Below are positions 1 through 13,628 of a stretch of DNA of 64,000 nt, in pieces (the stretch's first letter is position 1; each line of letters begins with the position of its first letter). The DNA comes from Anthostomella pinea (Eukaryota > Ascomycota > Sordariomycetes > Xylariales > Xylariaceae). The stretch covers positions 1,240,001 to 1,304,000 of the forward strand of contig CAUWAG010000003.1 of NCBI GenBank assembly GCA_963556695.1, read 5' to 3'. A model generated the notes under the pieces. The model was given only the letters and a program-made list of their open reading frames with translations, did no database searches and was not told the origin of the DNA. The position numbers and the translations under genes are program-made.

Positions 1-1506
1 TTATCCTAGCTACATGTAGAGGCACAAACAACATCAGGTCTGCCATCCTAGGCTCAGCGGGTTGCCTGCAGCAATGCAGGGAAACTTGCCCAACTGAAAA
101 AAGGTCTCCCAAGGCCTCCCCTCCACCCCCTCCCTCCCCTGTCATGTCCAGTCCAGCTCAGCTCAGCCCAACCCAGCCCTACCGTACCACCCACCCGCGC
201 AGCAGGGACAGACAGACAGGTAAGGTGGCGAAGCGCCTCCCACCCACACCCCTTACCCCCTGGCCTTTCCTCAGGGCCGCGCTACGTGGGCCAATCCTCT
301 GCATGCAGCATGCGGCCGAATCGAGGCCCGGCATGGAGACAGGGGCTGGAGGGAGGGGAAGACATTGGTTCTTGGTCCGGCCCCCAAGTACCCACCCACC
401 GGGGCTCGTGAGTTCCGACGGCATTGCTGGAGCCGGCCGGCCCGCCGGGCTGGGCGCAGACATACCTCAAGGGGGGGAGGGGCGGGTGTTATTGAGACAG
501 GTAGGTATGTAGCTACCCAGGCATGTGGCTCCCGCTAGCCCATGGTGAGGACGTAAGTAGGTAAGAGTAGGTAGGTAGGCAGCGGAGTGAGATATCTAAG
601 TAAGTAGTATCCCGTAACCGGTCGACCAACCGTACACGTACGTCGTGGAGTTTCTGGGTCGTGGCCCCTTTTCGTTGTGTTGCTATTGGATGTTACCTAT
701 GGCCCGGAGGGATGAAAGGCGGCGTGATGTAGCCATGATTAAGGTATTATCGTGCTCTACAGTACCTTACGAACTACACTATTGCATACCAGACTGACGC
801 ATTCGCTTGCGATCATTGGAGCTGATACTCCTGGTGCGAGTTATCGAATCACGCCATTGCTGATGAAAGATGCGCAGTAGTCAGCGGGGCCGTTGCCAAG
901 CATGGAGTGCTATGAACTCGGAAAAGAAAAGCTAATGACTGTGACATGTATTAGACATATCGGCTACTGTCACAGCGCGAGGTAGAAGACGAAGAGCCAT
1001 TTGGTGTTCAAATCAGTATCTTCATGGCACTAGATCCCACTGGCCACCTGACACAGGAGCTACTAATGTGTATAACGCCGACACGCCGTCCCGATGTATG
1101 ATGGTTCCATCTCAACCTATACCCGCATCAAATGCAACAAGACCATCATTAAAAAACCCGTCACTCATTCGTCATGTCCATCTCTGAAAAGTAGGTATTC
1201 GATGGCGGCAAGAGAGGGTGCAACACACGCGATGAATGGTATCAGTGCCTCTTAACGCCCCGCCATGCCGAGTCAACTGAAATGCATGACGCAGGGAAAC
1301 GAGCGAGTCTGCGGCTTGAGCGAAATGAAGAGCCAATATGTGATGAGAAGGGCGCAAGAGGTATTGATATGCGTCCGAAAAAGATGTCTCTAGATGCTGT
1401 AGATGCTTGGAGTGAAATGGTGTACATTCGCACTGTCGACCATCAAACACGAAAGAAACATTGATATGGAACTAGCGTATTCCAATGGCAATGGCGGTGA
1501 GACCGG
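1..1506. other. Intergenic, no gene seen
   Basis: No reading frame here looks like protein: frames are short, low in complexity and lack family motifs. Repeated gtaggtag-type motifs (around 500-600) are typical spacer sequence. The right part would hold the 3' untranslated region of the leftward MADS-box gene. Confidence 0.6.
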
Positions 1507-3603
1507 CTAACCGTCGACCTTGATTCGTTTGGGCGGTTGGATTTCCAGTCCATCGGAACCAGGCCCGGCATTGTTCATTTCGGGGCTCTTCCGCTTGTTG
1601 CTACCTGGCCCATTGTCGTCTCTCAGAAAGGAGGGTCCTGAACTAGCCACCGGTGTAGCGAAGTTGAGAGGGCTTGGGAGAGTGTTGCTGTCGTTGCCCC
1701 TGAAGTTCCATTCCGGATAGAAGCTGCTGGGACTGGGGAGAAACTCGTTGTTGAGAAATCGGGACGGGAGCGCAGACACCGGCGTGTCAATATTCATATT
1801 GTTGTTTTGCGACTGGGGAGGCGGTCGCGCGAAAGGGTTGGGTGGACCAGTGGCTCCCGCGGATAACAGAGCCGAAGCTGAAGGGGAAGGAGGTGGCAGA
1901 ACCACGCCGGGTCCATCCACGCCATTGCGGCGAGCTGGGTGGGCTGTCCCATCTGCTGTGTTGCGAGGCGAGGTCGTCGACTCGGCGGTATTGCTGCCGG
2001 CATCAGAGGCCTCGTCAGGAATCTGCACCTTTAGACGGGGTCTCGTGCCGCCGCCACTCCCTATCTTGAAGCTATTGGACCGAGATGGCGGCGTGGACGT
2101 CGTCTCGGGAACTCTTTTTGTGGAGTTTCGAGATTTTGGGAAAGTGGACGTATTTGAGCGCTGTGGAGGAGGAGGGGGAGAACAGGCTCCACTTGTCCGT
2201 GAGACTGTACCGACATCCACAGATTGCGATCTGGTGCTTCCCTCTTCCGGTATCTGGGGCTCCGCCTTGAATGAAGCCAGGTGTCGAGATAGGATAGATC
2301 GGTTCTCGTCAATTGGAGTAAAGATGCTGTGCTGCTTGCGCCCCTGGGGCAATTTCTTGATGGCAGATGCAGTATCAAGAAGCGATTGACTGGGTCTCTC
2401 TGGGGGTTCTTGCTTGAGTTCCTTACGCGCAGGTGGCTGCACCTCGGGGACATGCTGGGTTTGAGATTGCTGCTGTTGCGAGAGCGGTGGTGATTGTTGT
2501 CGCGGCTGTGGCGTTTGCTGACGATGCTGTGGGTGTTCCATACCATGCTGTGGATGTTCCAGACCATGCTGTGGGTGTTCAAGACCATGCTGTGGGTGTT
2601 CCAGACCATGCTGCGGGTGTTCCAGATGTTGATGCGGCGGCTGCGGGGGTGACATCTGGGAAATCGGCCGAGGAGGCAGCGGTTGACGGTGAATCTGCGG
2701 TGGAGAAGGCTGTGGATGCGGGGGCGGCTGATGGCCCTGAGGTTGCGGCGGGTAGTTCGGTGGCATAGATGAGCGCTGGTCAAGCATATACTGCTGCATG
2801 TGAGGGGGTTGTTGGTGAGGCGGATACTGGTACTGGCCTGGCGGGGGCGGCGGAGGTCCATGCTGCATCCCGGGCTGATTTTGAGGGTTGTACATAGCAG
2901 GGTGAGGCATGAAAGCATATCCGTTGGGTGGCGGCCCAGTAGGACCGCCTGGTTGGGGCATGTTCGGAGGGCGCCGGAAATCATTTCTGGAGGATGGACG
3001 GCTCACGATCTGAGGTTGCGGTGTATGGCCCCTCTGCACGAAAGCCATGCCATTGATAGGGGGTGAAGCCGAAGGGGTATCATGCCTCAGGTGAGGAAAC
3101 GGAGGTTGAGCTTGGTAGTGAGGCGGGATCATCTGGGGCTCGACCGAACCCTCGTGCATATTCGGAGGGGTTCCCTCGCCATCGTCTTCGTCATCATCCT
3201 CTCCGCCGTGAAAGTCGCCCGGGCCCTTGTGCTCATTAGGACCGCCGTGCTGTGCGTCTTGTCAATATCAATCCAAAGAGTCATCCACCGTAGACAAGCG
3301 CGACTAACGTATGTATATCTTGTAATCAACTCTCGCATGTCACCATTCGAGTACTCGTATAGCTTCTTGTTGTTGCCGAATATGAAAACGGCTACGTCGA
3401 CGGAGCAGAGGACGGAGAGCTCATGGGCCTTCTTGAAGAGACCTCCTTTTCGCTTGAGGAATGTGCTGCGAGACAGTGGCATTAGTTGTTGGTGGTCCGG
3501 TGAATGGCAGGAGACAGTAGAAGCTGTCACGGATAGGGACTGCTTACACAGAGCGATTTCTGTCATCCTTGATGGCTTTGATCTCAATCTTTCTGCGCCC
3601 CAT
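1507..3603 (-). CDS. RLM1: MADS-box transcription factor, Rlm1/MEF2 type
   Basis: Three exons on the minus strand: 3603-3548, 3465-3309 and 3249-1507, giving 651 residues. Exon 1 begins [18 protein letters not shown]. Exon 2 continues with [20 protein letters not shown] and the [16 protein letters not shown] segment, so residues 1 to about 70 form a complete MEF2/Rlm1-class MADS domain for DNA binding and dimerisation. Introns of 82 bp (3466-3547) and 59 bp (3250-3308) have GT..AG ends and restore the frame exactly. After an acidic stretch ([12 protein letters not shown]) the rest is low-complexity Pro/Gln/Ser-rich, with a heptad tandem repeat at DNA 2528-2632. It ends in basic KRKSPEM and PPKRIKVDG. 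In fungi this family acts in the nucleus downstream of the cell-wall-integrity MAP kinase. The length fits filamentous Rlm1 proteins. Function is inferred from the family. Confidence 0.93.
2528..2632 (-). repeat. 21-bp coding tandem repeat in RLM1
   Basis: Five near-identical 21-bp units encode EHPQHG-type heptads (L/M-EHPQHG/R) inside the disordered Pro/Gln-rich part of the MADS protein. The unit is a whole number of codons, so copy-number change keeps the frame. Confidence 0.9.
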
Positions 3604-6600
3604 CTTGACTGGGCTGTTGCGCTAGCGATACACACAGAGAGCACAAATCGACGACCGAGAAGGACCAGCAAGCAAGAGTGACAGACGTCAAGGCTTGACG
3701 GCGACCAGCGAGCTAAGATGCGCCTGCCAGATGGATAGGCGGTAAGCGACGCGAAGAATAGACTTTGCGACTGGCGTCGGTAGTGACGCGACGGGTGAAA
3801 CGAGAAGCGCAGCCGTCCCGATCGCAAAACAAAGAAGAGTATGCGCGACAAGCCAGTGTGACGGTGGCAAGGTTCGGGCTAAGGACGTGGATGTTGTGTA
3901 GAAGAGATATAGGCCGGTAGCTAGAGCCTTGAGGAGGGGAGGGAGGGCCTCGGTTGAAGTAGTCGCAAGCAGGGTGATGGGCAATGATGAGAGGGAAGAG
4001 GGAGGAGGTGGAGGAGGAATAACGACAGGTGTGTGGACTGTCGAAATAATGAAACGGCTCGAAGGTTGATATTTGACGATGTGCGCACACAGGCGCAGGA
4101 GCAGCAGCGCGATGGGCGATGGGCGACGGGCGACAGGGACGAGGTCGAGTCGAGATTCTCGGTCGCGCATACGATACAAATGATACAATGCGGTCAGTCA
4201 ATCGACAATCGATCTGATGGTATTCCTTGTGCTTGTGCTTGCACTTGCCTTGCACTGGCACTTGCAGGGACGATGGGGCTGAATCTGGCGCGGTTGGTTC
4301 TAATAATAGAAGAAATGGTGTTCACTCGACAGGACCGCGCAGAGCTGTCTTTTGTAGGTGTGGTGGGTGGTGGGTGGTAGGAGGTGGGAGGACTCGGGAG
4401 GAGGAGCAACAAAGGAGGGAAAGCGGGCAGCGGTGGGTCGTGGGCATGGCTGACTGTGCGAGTGTTCGGCGATACCTACACGTAAGTAGCGATGACAGGG
4501 CCCAAGGGATTGGATTGGGCGTCATGCTGCCATTGGCCCATTGGCCCATTGAGCCGCACTCACACTGTATGGAGCAGCACCACGCAACTACAGTGCAGAC
4601 ATGTATATCAGTACTGTACTCTTGGTCACTGGTAGGGCCATAGGGCAGACAGGGCCTGAAAGGGGAGAGGGGCGGACCACGGAGCCGGACTCGACCATGC
4701 CAATCTCTTGTCGAACCTGCCAGTCACCTGCATGGAAGTATCGGCGGGGTTTGACACCCGTGAAACCGCCCCTGTCCATGGCTCTGTCCTGCTTGTCTGG
4801 CAAGCACTGTCATAAATACAGTCATCGTTGCAGAGCTGACACTGTATCTCTCGTGGTGAAGGGCACTAAGAACTGTACCCTTTACATGTATCTGTCGGAT
4901 GGCGACGCACTGTGCCGCCTAGGTAAGCGTCCCACAAACAATCTGCAGCCCACTGAAACATATCAACGTTGGAATTGTTCATTTCTAAAGGTAATATGTC
5001 AGCACAGTTGGACTCGAACCACTCTCGAGATCGTTCCCAGTCCATATCACGGCATGCGAGATAGCTGCTCGTTCCCATGTCTCATCCGTTGCTTGTTAGC
5101 CCTACCATTTCCTCGCCCTTCATCGTATGCTCACCTCGAGATCCCACTCTTCCATTCTCATGGCAACTCGAGGTGAAGCCCAATATCCTCACATCCTCAC
5201 ATCCTCACCGCGAAGGCGCGTTGTCGTGTCAGACCTGAAACGCTGGGTCATGCTTGGGAATCACGCCTATATTCCGTCATTCTCCAACCCCCCCCCCTCC
5301 AGTGGATTTGAGCCTCATCTACGGGACCGAGTTAAACCGGGAATGAGGGACTACCCTGGAGCTTCCCCCCCGCTACTGTGTATACCCTTCTCCAGATCGA
5401 TCTACCACCCACCCCAAACCCGACAGCAGACAGGCGACTTCTAACAACTCACCACCACCATCCCCCAAGGATGTGCAGCCTCCCGTCGCTTACGCTCGAT
5501 ATAGAGCCTCCATCGGATCGACCGCGAGGGATGAGATGCAAACAAGACCAAACGTTACCGAGTGGTCACCCCTTGTTGAAGATCTGCAAAGGTTTCTGGG
5601 GAAGCCCAGAACGAGTCCAAGTATAGACGCCTAGCGCGACAAACAGCCGGCGTCCCTTACCGAGCAAGGTGAATGGATGGGTGACGGTGACGACATGTTG
5701 GCCGTCTCCTATCAGAGCAGGAGTGAAGCCGCCCACGAGCGAGTATAACGAAAACAAATAACTCGAGCATGGTTACCACCCACCCTGTCTCCTCTAGCCG
5801 GGTTCACCACTCGCACGAGTCGCATCACGTACCTGACCAGGGCGTTGTGCGGCGCTGTGATAGTTGGTGCCGGCTACTGTGGCACAGTAGATCGATCCAG
5901 TGGGACCGCCAGGCTTGAGAGGTGAGCATACTGCCTGTACCTGTACCTGCGCGTGCTTGTCCGCATTCGTCTCTGCTTGCAACAAATGTGCCCAAAGGAG
6001 AAAGCAGATGCATGTTTCCCGCCGGCGCAGCCGGCAGAGGTGGATTACTGCCCCCAACCGGCCCGTCGGTTCTGACGATCAGATTCGACAATCTACACGA
6101 TGACTTAAGCGCCGGACTGGGAGCACTCTCGCGATGCTCACGGCGTTGTGTTCATCCTCAACCGCTGCACTCCCATTGGCCTTCGGCGGATGCAAGCCAC
6201 ATGATGTTGCAACGTGCAACGTGCAACTTGCAAGGCAGGGCTGGGGCTCGCAGGGTTGGATCGTGCACGACAGCACTGAGCACTGAGCAGAGGCCGGTCT
6301 GCCGCGTCAGTGTGATCACAGATGACTGCCAACTGGTGCTATAAATAGCTATTGATAGCAACCTTATTATTAACCCCGTGGGTTCCCACCCACCCACTAC
6401 TTAGTTGCATACCTAGTGCACATCCACATCCACATCCGCCGGCCCACACCGCCCCTCTCCACCTGCTCATCCTGCATTGGTCCTGCTTCTCCCTTTGTGG
6501 CCAAGTAGCCCACCTTTCGTGCAGCCAACGCGGGTAAATTTGCCCCGATACTCATCAATTTATCCCACTTCCAGACGAGTTAACCCCCTTGCCAGAAGCA

Positions 6601-9600
6601 CCGTCCAACTCGGCGAGACTTCGCTGGGATCTCTGATTGGAAGAGATCAATATTCACCCCTTTTCGCGACAGTCATCAGCCCTACAACATCCAGTTCGGC
6701 ACCATCGAGTCTCGTCGCGACGATACAATTGCTTTGCTCTCGAGGGCTTGTTGCTACCGTAGTGTCCTGCAACAGAGTCCCTCAATCCTGTATCCGCAGT
6801 CCTTACCATTGACCAATGGTGATCACTGGAACACTCCTCCTACGTTGCGTACGTACTGTAGACGGTAGGAGTTAGCTTCGATTTGCGATGACACTATGAA
6901 CGACAACCCGGCTAGGGCTAGGGCTGTCAGGAAGCCGAAACATCGTCTGCCCCTGACTGCTCCGGGGATCTGACACGTCCACTCCGACGATTAGAGACTC
7001 CGGCCTGTCCCACTAAACACCATCCTTTGTCAGCACTCTATGATGGCGAAGGTTTTTGATCATCTTGTGAGTTGTCGTCTGCACTAGGCAAGAGAACCAA
7101 TCCATCCCGCCCTGAACCCTGACTGTTGCACTGGAGCAGATTCCAAAATAACCGTCAGGTAGGGCTGCTAGGATTATGTATGTATATATATACTTGACCA
7201 CCAATCCTCCCTCCCACAGCTACGAGGTCGGCGACCACGGCGACCACGGTCCCGCTCTCCAGTGTCAGTGATTAACCCGCAGGGAACACTGGCCTAGACT
7301 CGCGTTGGGGACTGGAGAGGAACGAGGACATACCCTGCTGATCCATGGGCTGGACCCTGATATTGACATTAATAGAAACCGCTTTGCCCGCGGGCGTCAT
7401 AGTATAAGGCCACTTAGGCCAGTACGATGGAATAGGGTTCTGACTCTTGGCAATCACAATGTCTAAATCCTTCTCTGGGGTTGGGTTGGAGCCCCAACAG
7501 CTATGACGGAATATGATCAACAAGTGTCGGTATCGTATCTCAAGTCGTACGACTTTCGGCATCCAGCCATGTCACATCCAAACATGACCACGATGAACCA
7601 TGTCGACATCGTGTGGAAAGATGCTCGGTTGCGATATCACGACGCCACGATACGCTCGGCGCTGGTGAATTCGGAACCCCTGTCGGTCCAGATTCGGGGG
7701 TGGGGGGTAGGTAGGTGAAGAGAGGTAAGATTCGGAGAAGTAGGCTTTGCTGTGTGACCGATCGCAGGCTGGCTCACCGTCTCGCGGCTTGCTGACCACA
7801 TACCGTGTGTCTCACCTCGTTATATGAGTCGGTATGTGAGCATGCGATGCGAGTCTTACACTACGCGCCAGCCCAGCCCGTATACCTGAGGGTTTATACG
7901 CATATCAGACCTACCTACCGTGCCTGGCAGCGATACACACGATGACACCATGACCGCCGCCAATCCATCACCACTCACCACTCACCACTCACACGTGCAG
8001 ATACCGTCGCATTCGGTTACCACGGTCAGAAATATCGTTCCTCACCTCCAATCCGCCCTTCCCGTCTTCTCCGACTCTTCTTCTGTCACTCTTCTCTATG
8101 CGTCTGTCTCGACGGTCCCGATGGCCACGCGGCACTCCCTCTGGCTCTGAGGACATTATTCGTCGCTCATGTTGCGTAAGCACCCGTAAGGGGAAACCTG
8201 CTCGAAGCATGTCAAGCCGGTGCATATCGTCGTACCTTGCAAGGCACGATTCTCTGCCGTCCCCGTCCCGACACCATCATGGGGAGGAGATGCGACCTAC
8301 TTAGGACAAGCATGATATCTCCGCTACCCCAAATGGCAGGACAGCTGTCTTCCTAGGGCAGGCCGTGGACTGTACCATTCTAGCCTACCCACCCATGGCA
8401 CTTTCACCGCGTTGCCCCCTCCATATCACATGCGTAGGTATACAAATCTACCGCATCTTCGTGGAAGTTGACATCACCCCATTCCATGCACCAACACATA
8501 AGCATCCAACCCCCCATCAACCTCCCTCCCGCACGATCCGAGCTCACACCGGTCACCACCACCCTCATGCCACAGCACAGCACACCGGACGAAGCAAGCC
8601 CATGGAGCGGTGTTTGCAGCTGCAAGTACGAAGGAAGGTCGACATGTCGGTGCCGAACCGTAGATACGACAAAACAGTCTATAATATTACACGCATTAAA
8701 GCGCGTATATAAAGTACATACATAGGGATGCCTAAAAACAACGGCATCTGTATGGTCTAGATAGACATGCCGACATGTAGATACACAGCTATGTGCCGCC
8801 CGGCACGCACGATTCTGCATGCACATTGCTCGGCTGCTAAATATAGCAGTAGCAACGGGCGCATGCCAGCATAAATACACAACATCACTGGGCTGGAGAG
8901 CCGCACATGTGCATGATTAGGGCTACAATGCAACATAAGGTTTCCAGAAAGAAATGCAGCGCTGACGCGAGGTTTCGTCTGCTCAATTTTGTGACTGGAA
9001 TGTAGGTATTTTGGTGAATGCATATCTTATTTTAAGAATATGGCTGCCACCACTCGCAGCGTCCCGGATCCTGCCCAAGCGCCGGCCGCCCGGCATCCCA
9101 CCAGTTTGGCCTGCAAGTGCTGACGACTGCTTCCTTGTCCATTGTCCCTCAATCCAACCCCAAGCATTGATGCGATGGTCGAGCAAACGTAGTCTGGCCG
9201 AACTACTTCCCCTGATCTCCCCTGGCGTGGACAATCTGAGCGCCATGTGCATGCTTCCCATTTGATACCCTTGGAAAGGATGCCGGACCCGAAGAGGCAT
9301 AGAAGAAGTTCACCATGACTTCGAATGTTTCCCCCTGACGCCTATTCTGTGCATGCTCCGATTTGCTTGCCCCTGGCCAGGATACCTGGGGCGACGCAGT
9401 GCCCAGAGAAGCCTCAAATGTTGACCCCTAACGCCTGTGCTGTGCACGCTATCCAAACAAGTATTCATATAAACCGCCGCGATTTTCTGTTAAGCCGCTC
9501 TCAAGTGGCTCGCTGCTGCTGGTCGGGAAAGCAATGGATGAGATCCGCAAAATCTTCAGTTGGCGGTTGGTTTTGAGAGAGTTTTGAGATTATTAGTGTA

Positions 9601-10112
9601 GGCCAATGGACTTGGCCTACATATGCAAATGATCCATACCCTTGTATGTGACTTCCCTGGTCAAGGAATGGATACGTTGGGGTGGGAGTAGGATAGGGTA
9701 GAGAACGGGACCAGACCAGCAGTAAGTAGTACTGAAGGGGGTCTTTCTCGCGCCGAGCGAGCTCATTCACCTGGTGTCGCCGAGGGCGCACTGAAAGAAC
9801 CAAACCCACCGTGATCCGCCGCATTATTGTTGGTCGTGATCGTGCCGTTCAGAAGTGGACATTTGCTGTGACCAGTCAGTTAGCAAGAAAAAGTGTGGGT
9901 GAAATAAATAGTTGATAAAATAAGGCTGTGAGCTGTCGTGTAATGACAAGGGAGGAATCGCTTAGTAACTAATATTCGAAATGGGCTAAGAAGATGAAGG
10001 AGTGGTTGGAATAAGCAACTGTGCAGATCCAATACTGCTCTCAGTACACAAGGCGGAACCTGTCTCAGGGTAGCTTTGGACCCGAAAGATGAGGTAGCGG
10101 AGTGACTGGAGA
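3604..10112. other. Long intergenic stretch, no convincing gene
   Basis: About 6.5 kb between the RLM1 start and the TAF1 3' end. The first several hundred bases upstream of 3603 would carry the RLM1 promoter and leader. Many short frames exist on both strands, but none shows a recognisable domain and many are Pro/Ser/His low-complexity. A telomere-like variant (gctagggctagggct) lies at 6911-6925. A short tandem attggccc occurs near 4531-4550. I see no RNA gene. Confidence 0.5.
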
Positions 10113-13100
10113 CTAATCACTCTCAGAGCGCTGGCCAACTTGAAAGAGAGGAACTGGGGGAGGAGCAGACAAGACACGTTCAAGAATGAGAGTGCAATGG
10201 TGCCAGTACCTCTTGTTCGTCTTGATATGCCCAACTAGTCCACAGTTCGCGCATTTCCGGGTCGTGCCTGCTGACGCCTTATCGGCAGAAGACGGATCCG
10301 GGGACGCAGCGGAGTTGGCAAACTTCTTCTTCCCCTTGCCTTGCTTCTCGCGGACCTGTCGACGGTCCTGGTTTTTGAGCAAGCGCTGCAGCTCCTTGTC
10401 AATACTATCGCAATGTTAGCTAGTGCTCGCTTGCCACTGGTAGGGCGAGTACTACAGTCTTTGCGTCTCGCGGACTTTATCGGGGTCTTGTGGCAGCTTC
10501 ATGTTGTACACACTGTTGACCAGTGTTAGTATTCTTCTTCTCTGGGCGGCGTAGCTGTAGCTGGGGACAGACTCTTTGTCCTTCTCGTTGATTCGGTTGC
10601 GCTCCTTGATGTAGTTCCTGATGACCACAGGATCATCCACTATGACGGTCTCGCTGGTAACTTCGCCAGTGTCCTTGTCTGTCTTCTTGCGGATGATCCT
10701 CAGTTTCCGCCTGCCGCCTCGACTAGCTGTACTAAGGCGACTGAATTGGCTTCGGCCATCATCTAGGGGAGCAGGGGTTGCGTCTGTCTGTCCCTCGTTG
10801 AACCGGTCGTCTTCATTGGATGTATCCAGAACATCTGCATCATCATGAGTGGTGACGTCGCTCAGGGTCGTTTGTTGTCGCTCCCAAATGTCGGCGATGG
10901 CTGCATTGTACATGTCTGCCTGCTTCTTGACATTGTACGAGTGCCCACCATTCGCCTTGCGCTCACGTTCGATCGCATCGGCCGATGTTGCCAGCGGCCC
11001 TTGAACCGCGTTGATGTAGCCGCCTTTCATGGAGGTCTTGATGAAACTGAACCCTAGGCCATGACCGGTAGGGTCACCTTCACCATGAAGCGCGACCATA
11101 GCCTTGCCAGCGCTGGCATCGAGGAAGTTCTTGGAGATCCGCCAGGGAGCCAACTGCACAACGAGAGGCTCGTTCACACCATCATCATTGTCATCCTTGT
11201 CCTTCGCATCATACTTATCCTTTGCATCATAACCAGCATTCTCCATCGATTGCTGCCCAACTTGCATCGACTCGATCGCGCAAACATCTTCAGGCTTGAT
11301 CATGGTACGAATAGCAGACTCATCTGCTAGAGTTTCACCTTCTTTCAGTACCCACGTTTTGCGTTCCCGGTCGTAGTTGAGGAATTCCTTCATCTTCTGT
11401 CGATTCTGGGCATCTTCTTTCTCGAATACGTGCGGTGTGATCTCCTTGAGCGAGACGTCTTGTGTTGGCCTTTGCTTCATCATGCGGAAGGCAATCATCT
11501 TCAGACGGTTCTTGGCAGTGTTGGTGACCTTTCTGGCGTGGGGTCCAGGAACCTCGATCGACGGAAAGGTTTGACCCACGGTAAATACATGGTCGATATT
11601 CCGGACAAACCACTTGGGACCCTCGGTAGCATTTGTAGTGTACCCAAGAAGGAAATCATTGGGTCTGGACTCATGCTTGAAGATCGGCGCTCTGTACATC
11701 TCGTTGTGTAGGGTAGGGACCGTCTCTCCGGGGGCTACGGTTCCGAAGATGCTGAATGGTGACCGGTCTTCAGGCAGTAGAGAGTGTGTTTCACCAATGT
11801 CGAGTTTTGGGATCTTCTCCTCGTCGGTGCGTTCTTTGCGCCGGTAGTAGTTGATTACTCGGCTGCCCATGCCGAAGTTCGACATCATGATAGGGAACTG
11901 TTCGCTGTACTCAAAGAGAACAGCAGCCGAATTATCGTTCAAGCTGAGGTCCTTTGTCGTCTTGAAGACTTCTTGTGCGCTACGACCCTTGATGTCCTTT
12001 CTTCTAACCTTAGCTGGTTTACGGATGCCAATGTTATGCTTCACGATCTTCTCGACCTCGAACTTCTTGCGGTGGAACTCCCAAGGCTGACCGACAAACT
12101 TGGTGCGGAAAAAGGGGAAGGTCAACTTGGTTGCGGGCAAGCTGTGCTCAACCCCAAGGCTCGAGAGGGTGGCCCGGACCTTGCTCTTGTGGTTGTTCTT
12201 AAGCGCCTCGTAAGCATCGTCGTTGGAAAGGTTGAAGTGATGCATGACATCTCTCCGAAGCTGGCCGTTGGCCATGCGCTTGGTTTTCTCTTCCAGCTTT
12301 GGACGCTTAGATGGCCGCTCCGACTGCACATCATCGATCAAAAGATACGGGTCACTGGGATCGAGCCACACACGCTTGCTCGATCGTCTCGTCGCCGCCT
12401 CAAAGTCATCGATGCCCGTTGCGTCAAATGTTGAGATATCCGGAAGACCAGGCTCGTACCGGGGTCGTTTCTTCTTAGGTTGCGACGCCAGGAACTCCCT
12501 ATCCCAATCATCCATGTCTTCGTCGTCGTCGGCAGTATGGTCGGCGGCAACGGGCTTGGGCGGTCCAGCCAGCTCGCAGAGAGAGTTCCAGTCATCACAA
12601 ATAGTCCTGATTTCGTTCAAGGAGTAGCCCCCAACAAGCTCATCCGAGTCGGAGTCCGAGATGGTATCACCAGCATCAAACGTCGGACCATCGGTAGGAC
12701 GCGTCCAGTCGTCCACATCGGAATAGTTCGCCCTCTGATGAACAGCGCTAAGTACATTCCCTGGAATTCGGAAGAGTTTGGAGCTGTCCGCGTCAAGTTC
12801 CAGCTCTAGCTTGGTGGGCACGAACTCAGGAGGATCTCTGTCCTTGTTCAGAGGTTCCTTGTACAAGTACGACGCAGGCCAGGCAGGAAGCAGCTTGTTG
12901 AACTGAAGGGTCTTATGTTTCGCGAAATGTGGAAACTTTTGCTCGAGAAGCTCATCGGCGTTTTCGGGAGCTCTCTGCATGGACGAGCCCGCGCTGTTGG
13001 TCTGGTTGATCCACTTGTCGATAGACATCTCGGCCTGGGGGAAGTTGAGCGCGTAGCGCTCCTCGAAGCTCATCTTCTGCCAATCATCGTCTGAGACATC

Positions 13101-13628
13101 CTGGGTGAGGACATTCCTCTCAAGCGGTGCACTCTCCAGCGGTGCAGCTGGGGTCGGCTGCGGGGCTGTAGCATCGTCGGGTTGAGGAGACGAGGGAAGA
13201 AACACGCCATCTTCAGGCTCGCCAAAGAGGTCATCAAAGGGGTCGGTGTCGTGACTGGTGCCCTCGTCTTCGGTGAGACCGGGGACTTGCGAGGTGCCTG
13301 CATCGCCGGCGGCAACGGTAGAACCGCCTTCGGAGTCGAGCTCGCCATCGCTGATGTCTTCAAAGTCGATGGCATCGTCCGCCTTGGTCGCCTGATCGAT
13401 GACCTTCTCGCCAAACTGGGCCAAGTTCTCGGGCATCTGCATATTTCCATCATCGGCAAACATCTTCGTAATGTCGGCGTCGTCCTTCTCTGCCTGCGTG
13501 GCCCAGTCGATGTTCTGGAAGGTTGGTGCGCGATGATCGTCCATAGTCTCTTCCTTAATCCTAGGACTCGTAACATCGTGCATGCCGTTAAAACCGTTGG
13601 GCGCAAGGGCCGGCGACCTCTCAGCCAT
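10113..13628 (-). CDS. TAF1: TFIID subunit TAF1 (DUF3591 protein)
   Basis: The first exon (13628-10456) encodes about 1057 residues and is joined by a 51-bp intron (10405-10455) to an exon from 10404. The joint reads ETQRL-IDKELQRLLKNQDRRQ in frame. Read to the stop at 10113 the protein has 1154 residues. The N-terminus is acidic (DIDFED-like, DEDMDDWDREF). The middle, from about residue 455 to 930, carries the TAF1 core (MHHFNLSNDDAYE, FPFFRTKFVGQPWEFHRKKF, GSRVINYYRRK). The C-terminus has TRKCANCGLVGHIKTNK, the TAF1 zinc-knuckle start. TAF1 is the scaffold of TFIID at RNA polymerase II promoters. No bromodomain is seen, as usual for fungi. The extreme 3' end is uncertain: a possible 56-bp intron after KTNK would give a short different tail ending at 10123. 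It is divergent from DSD1. Confidence 0.93.

Noticed and set aside
1748..2389. Long plus-strand frame opposite RLM1
   Set aside because: Antisense shadow of the Pro/Ser-rich MADS protein; no independent motif.
4866..5078. Possible tRNA on the minus strand (ggttcgagtcc B-box-like at about 5009-5019)
   Set aside because: No A-box at the right spacing and no acceptor stem can be paired, so the match is probably chance.
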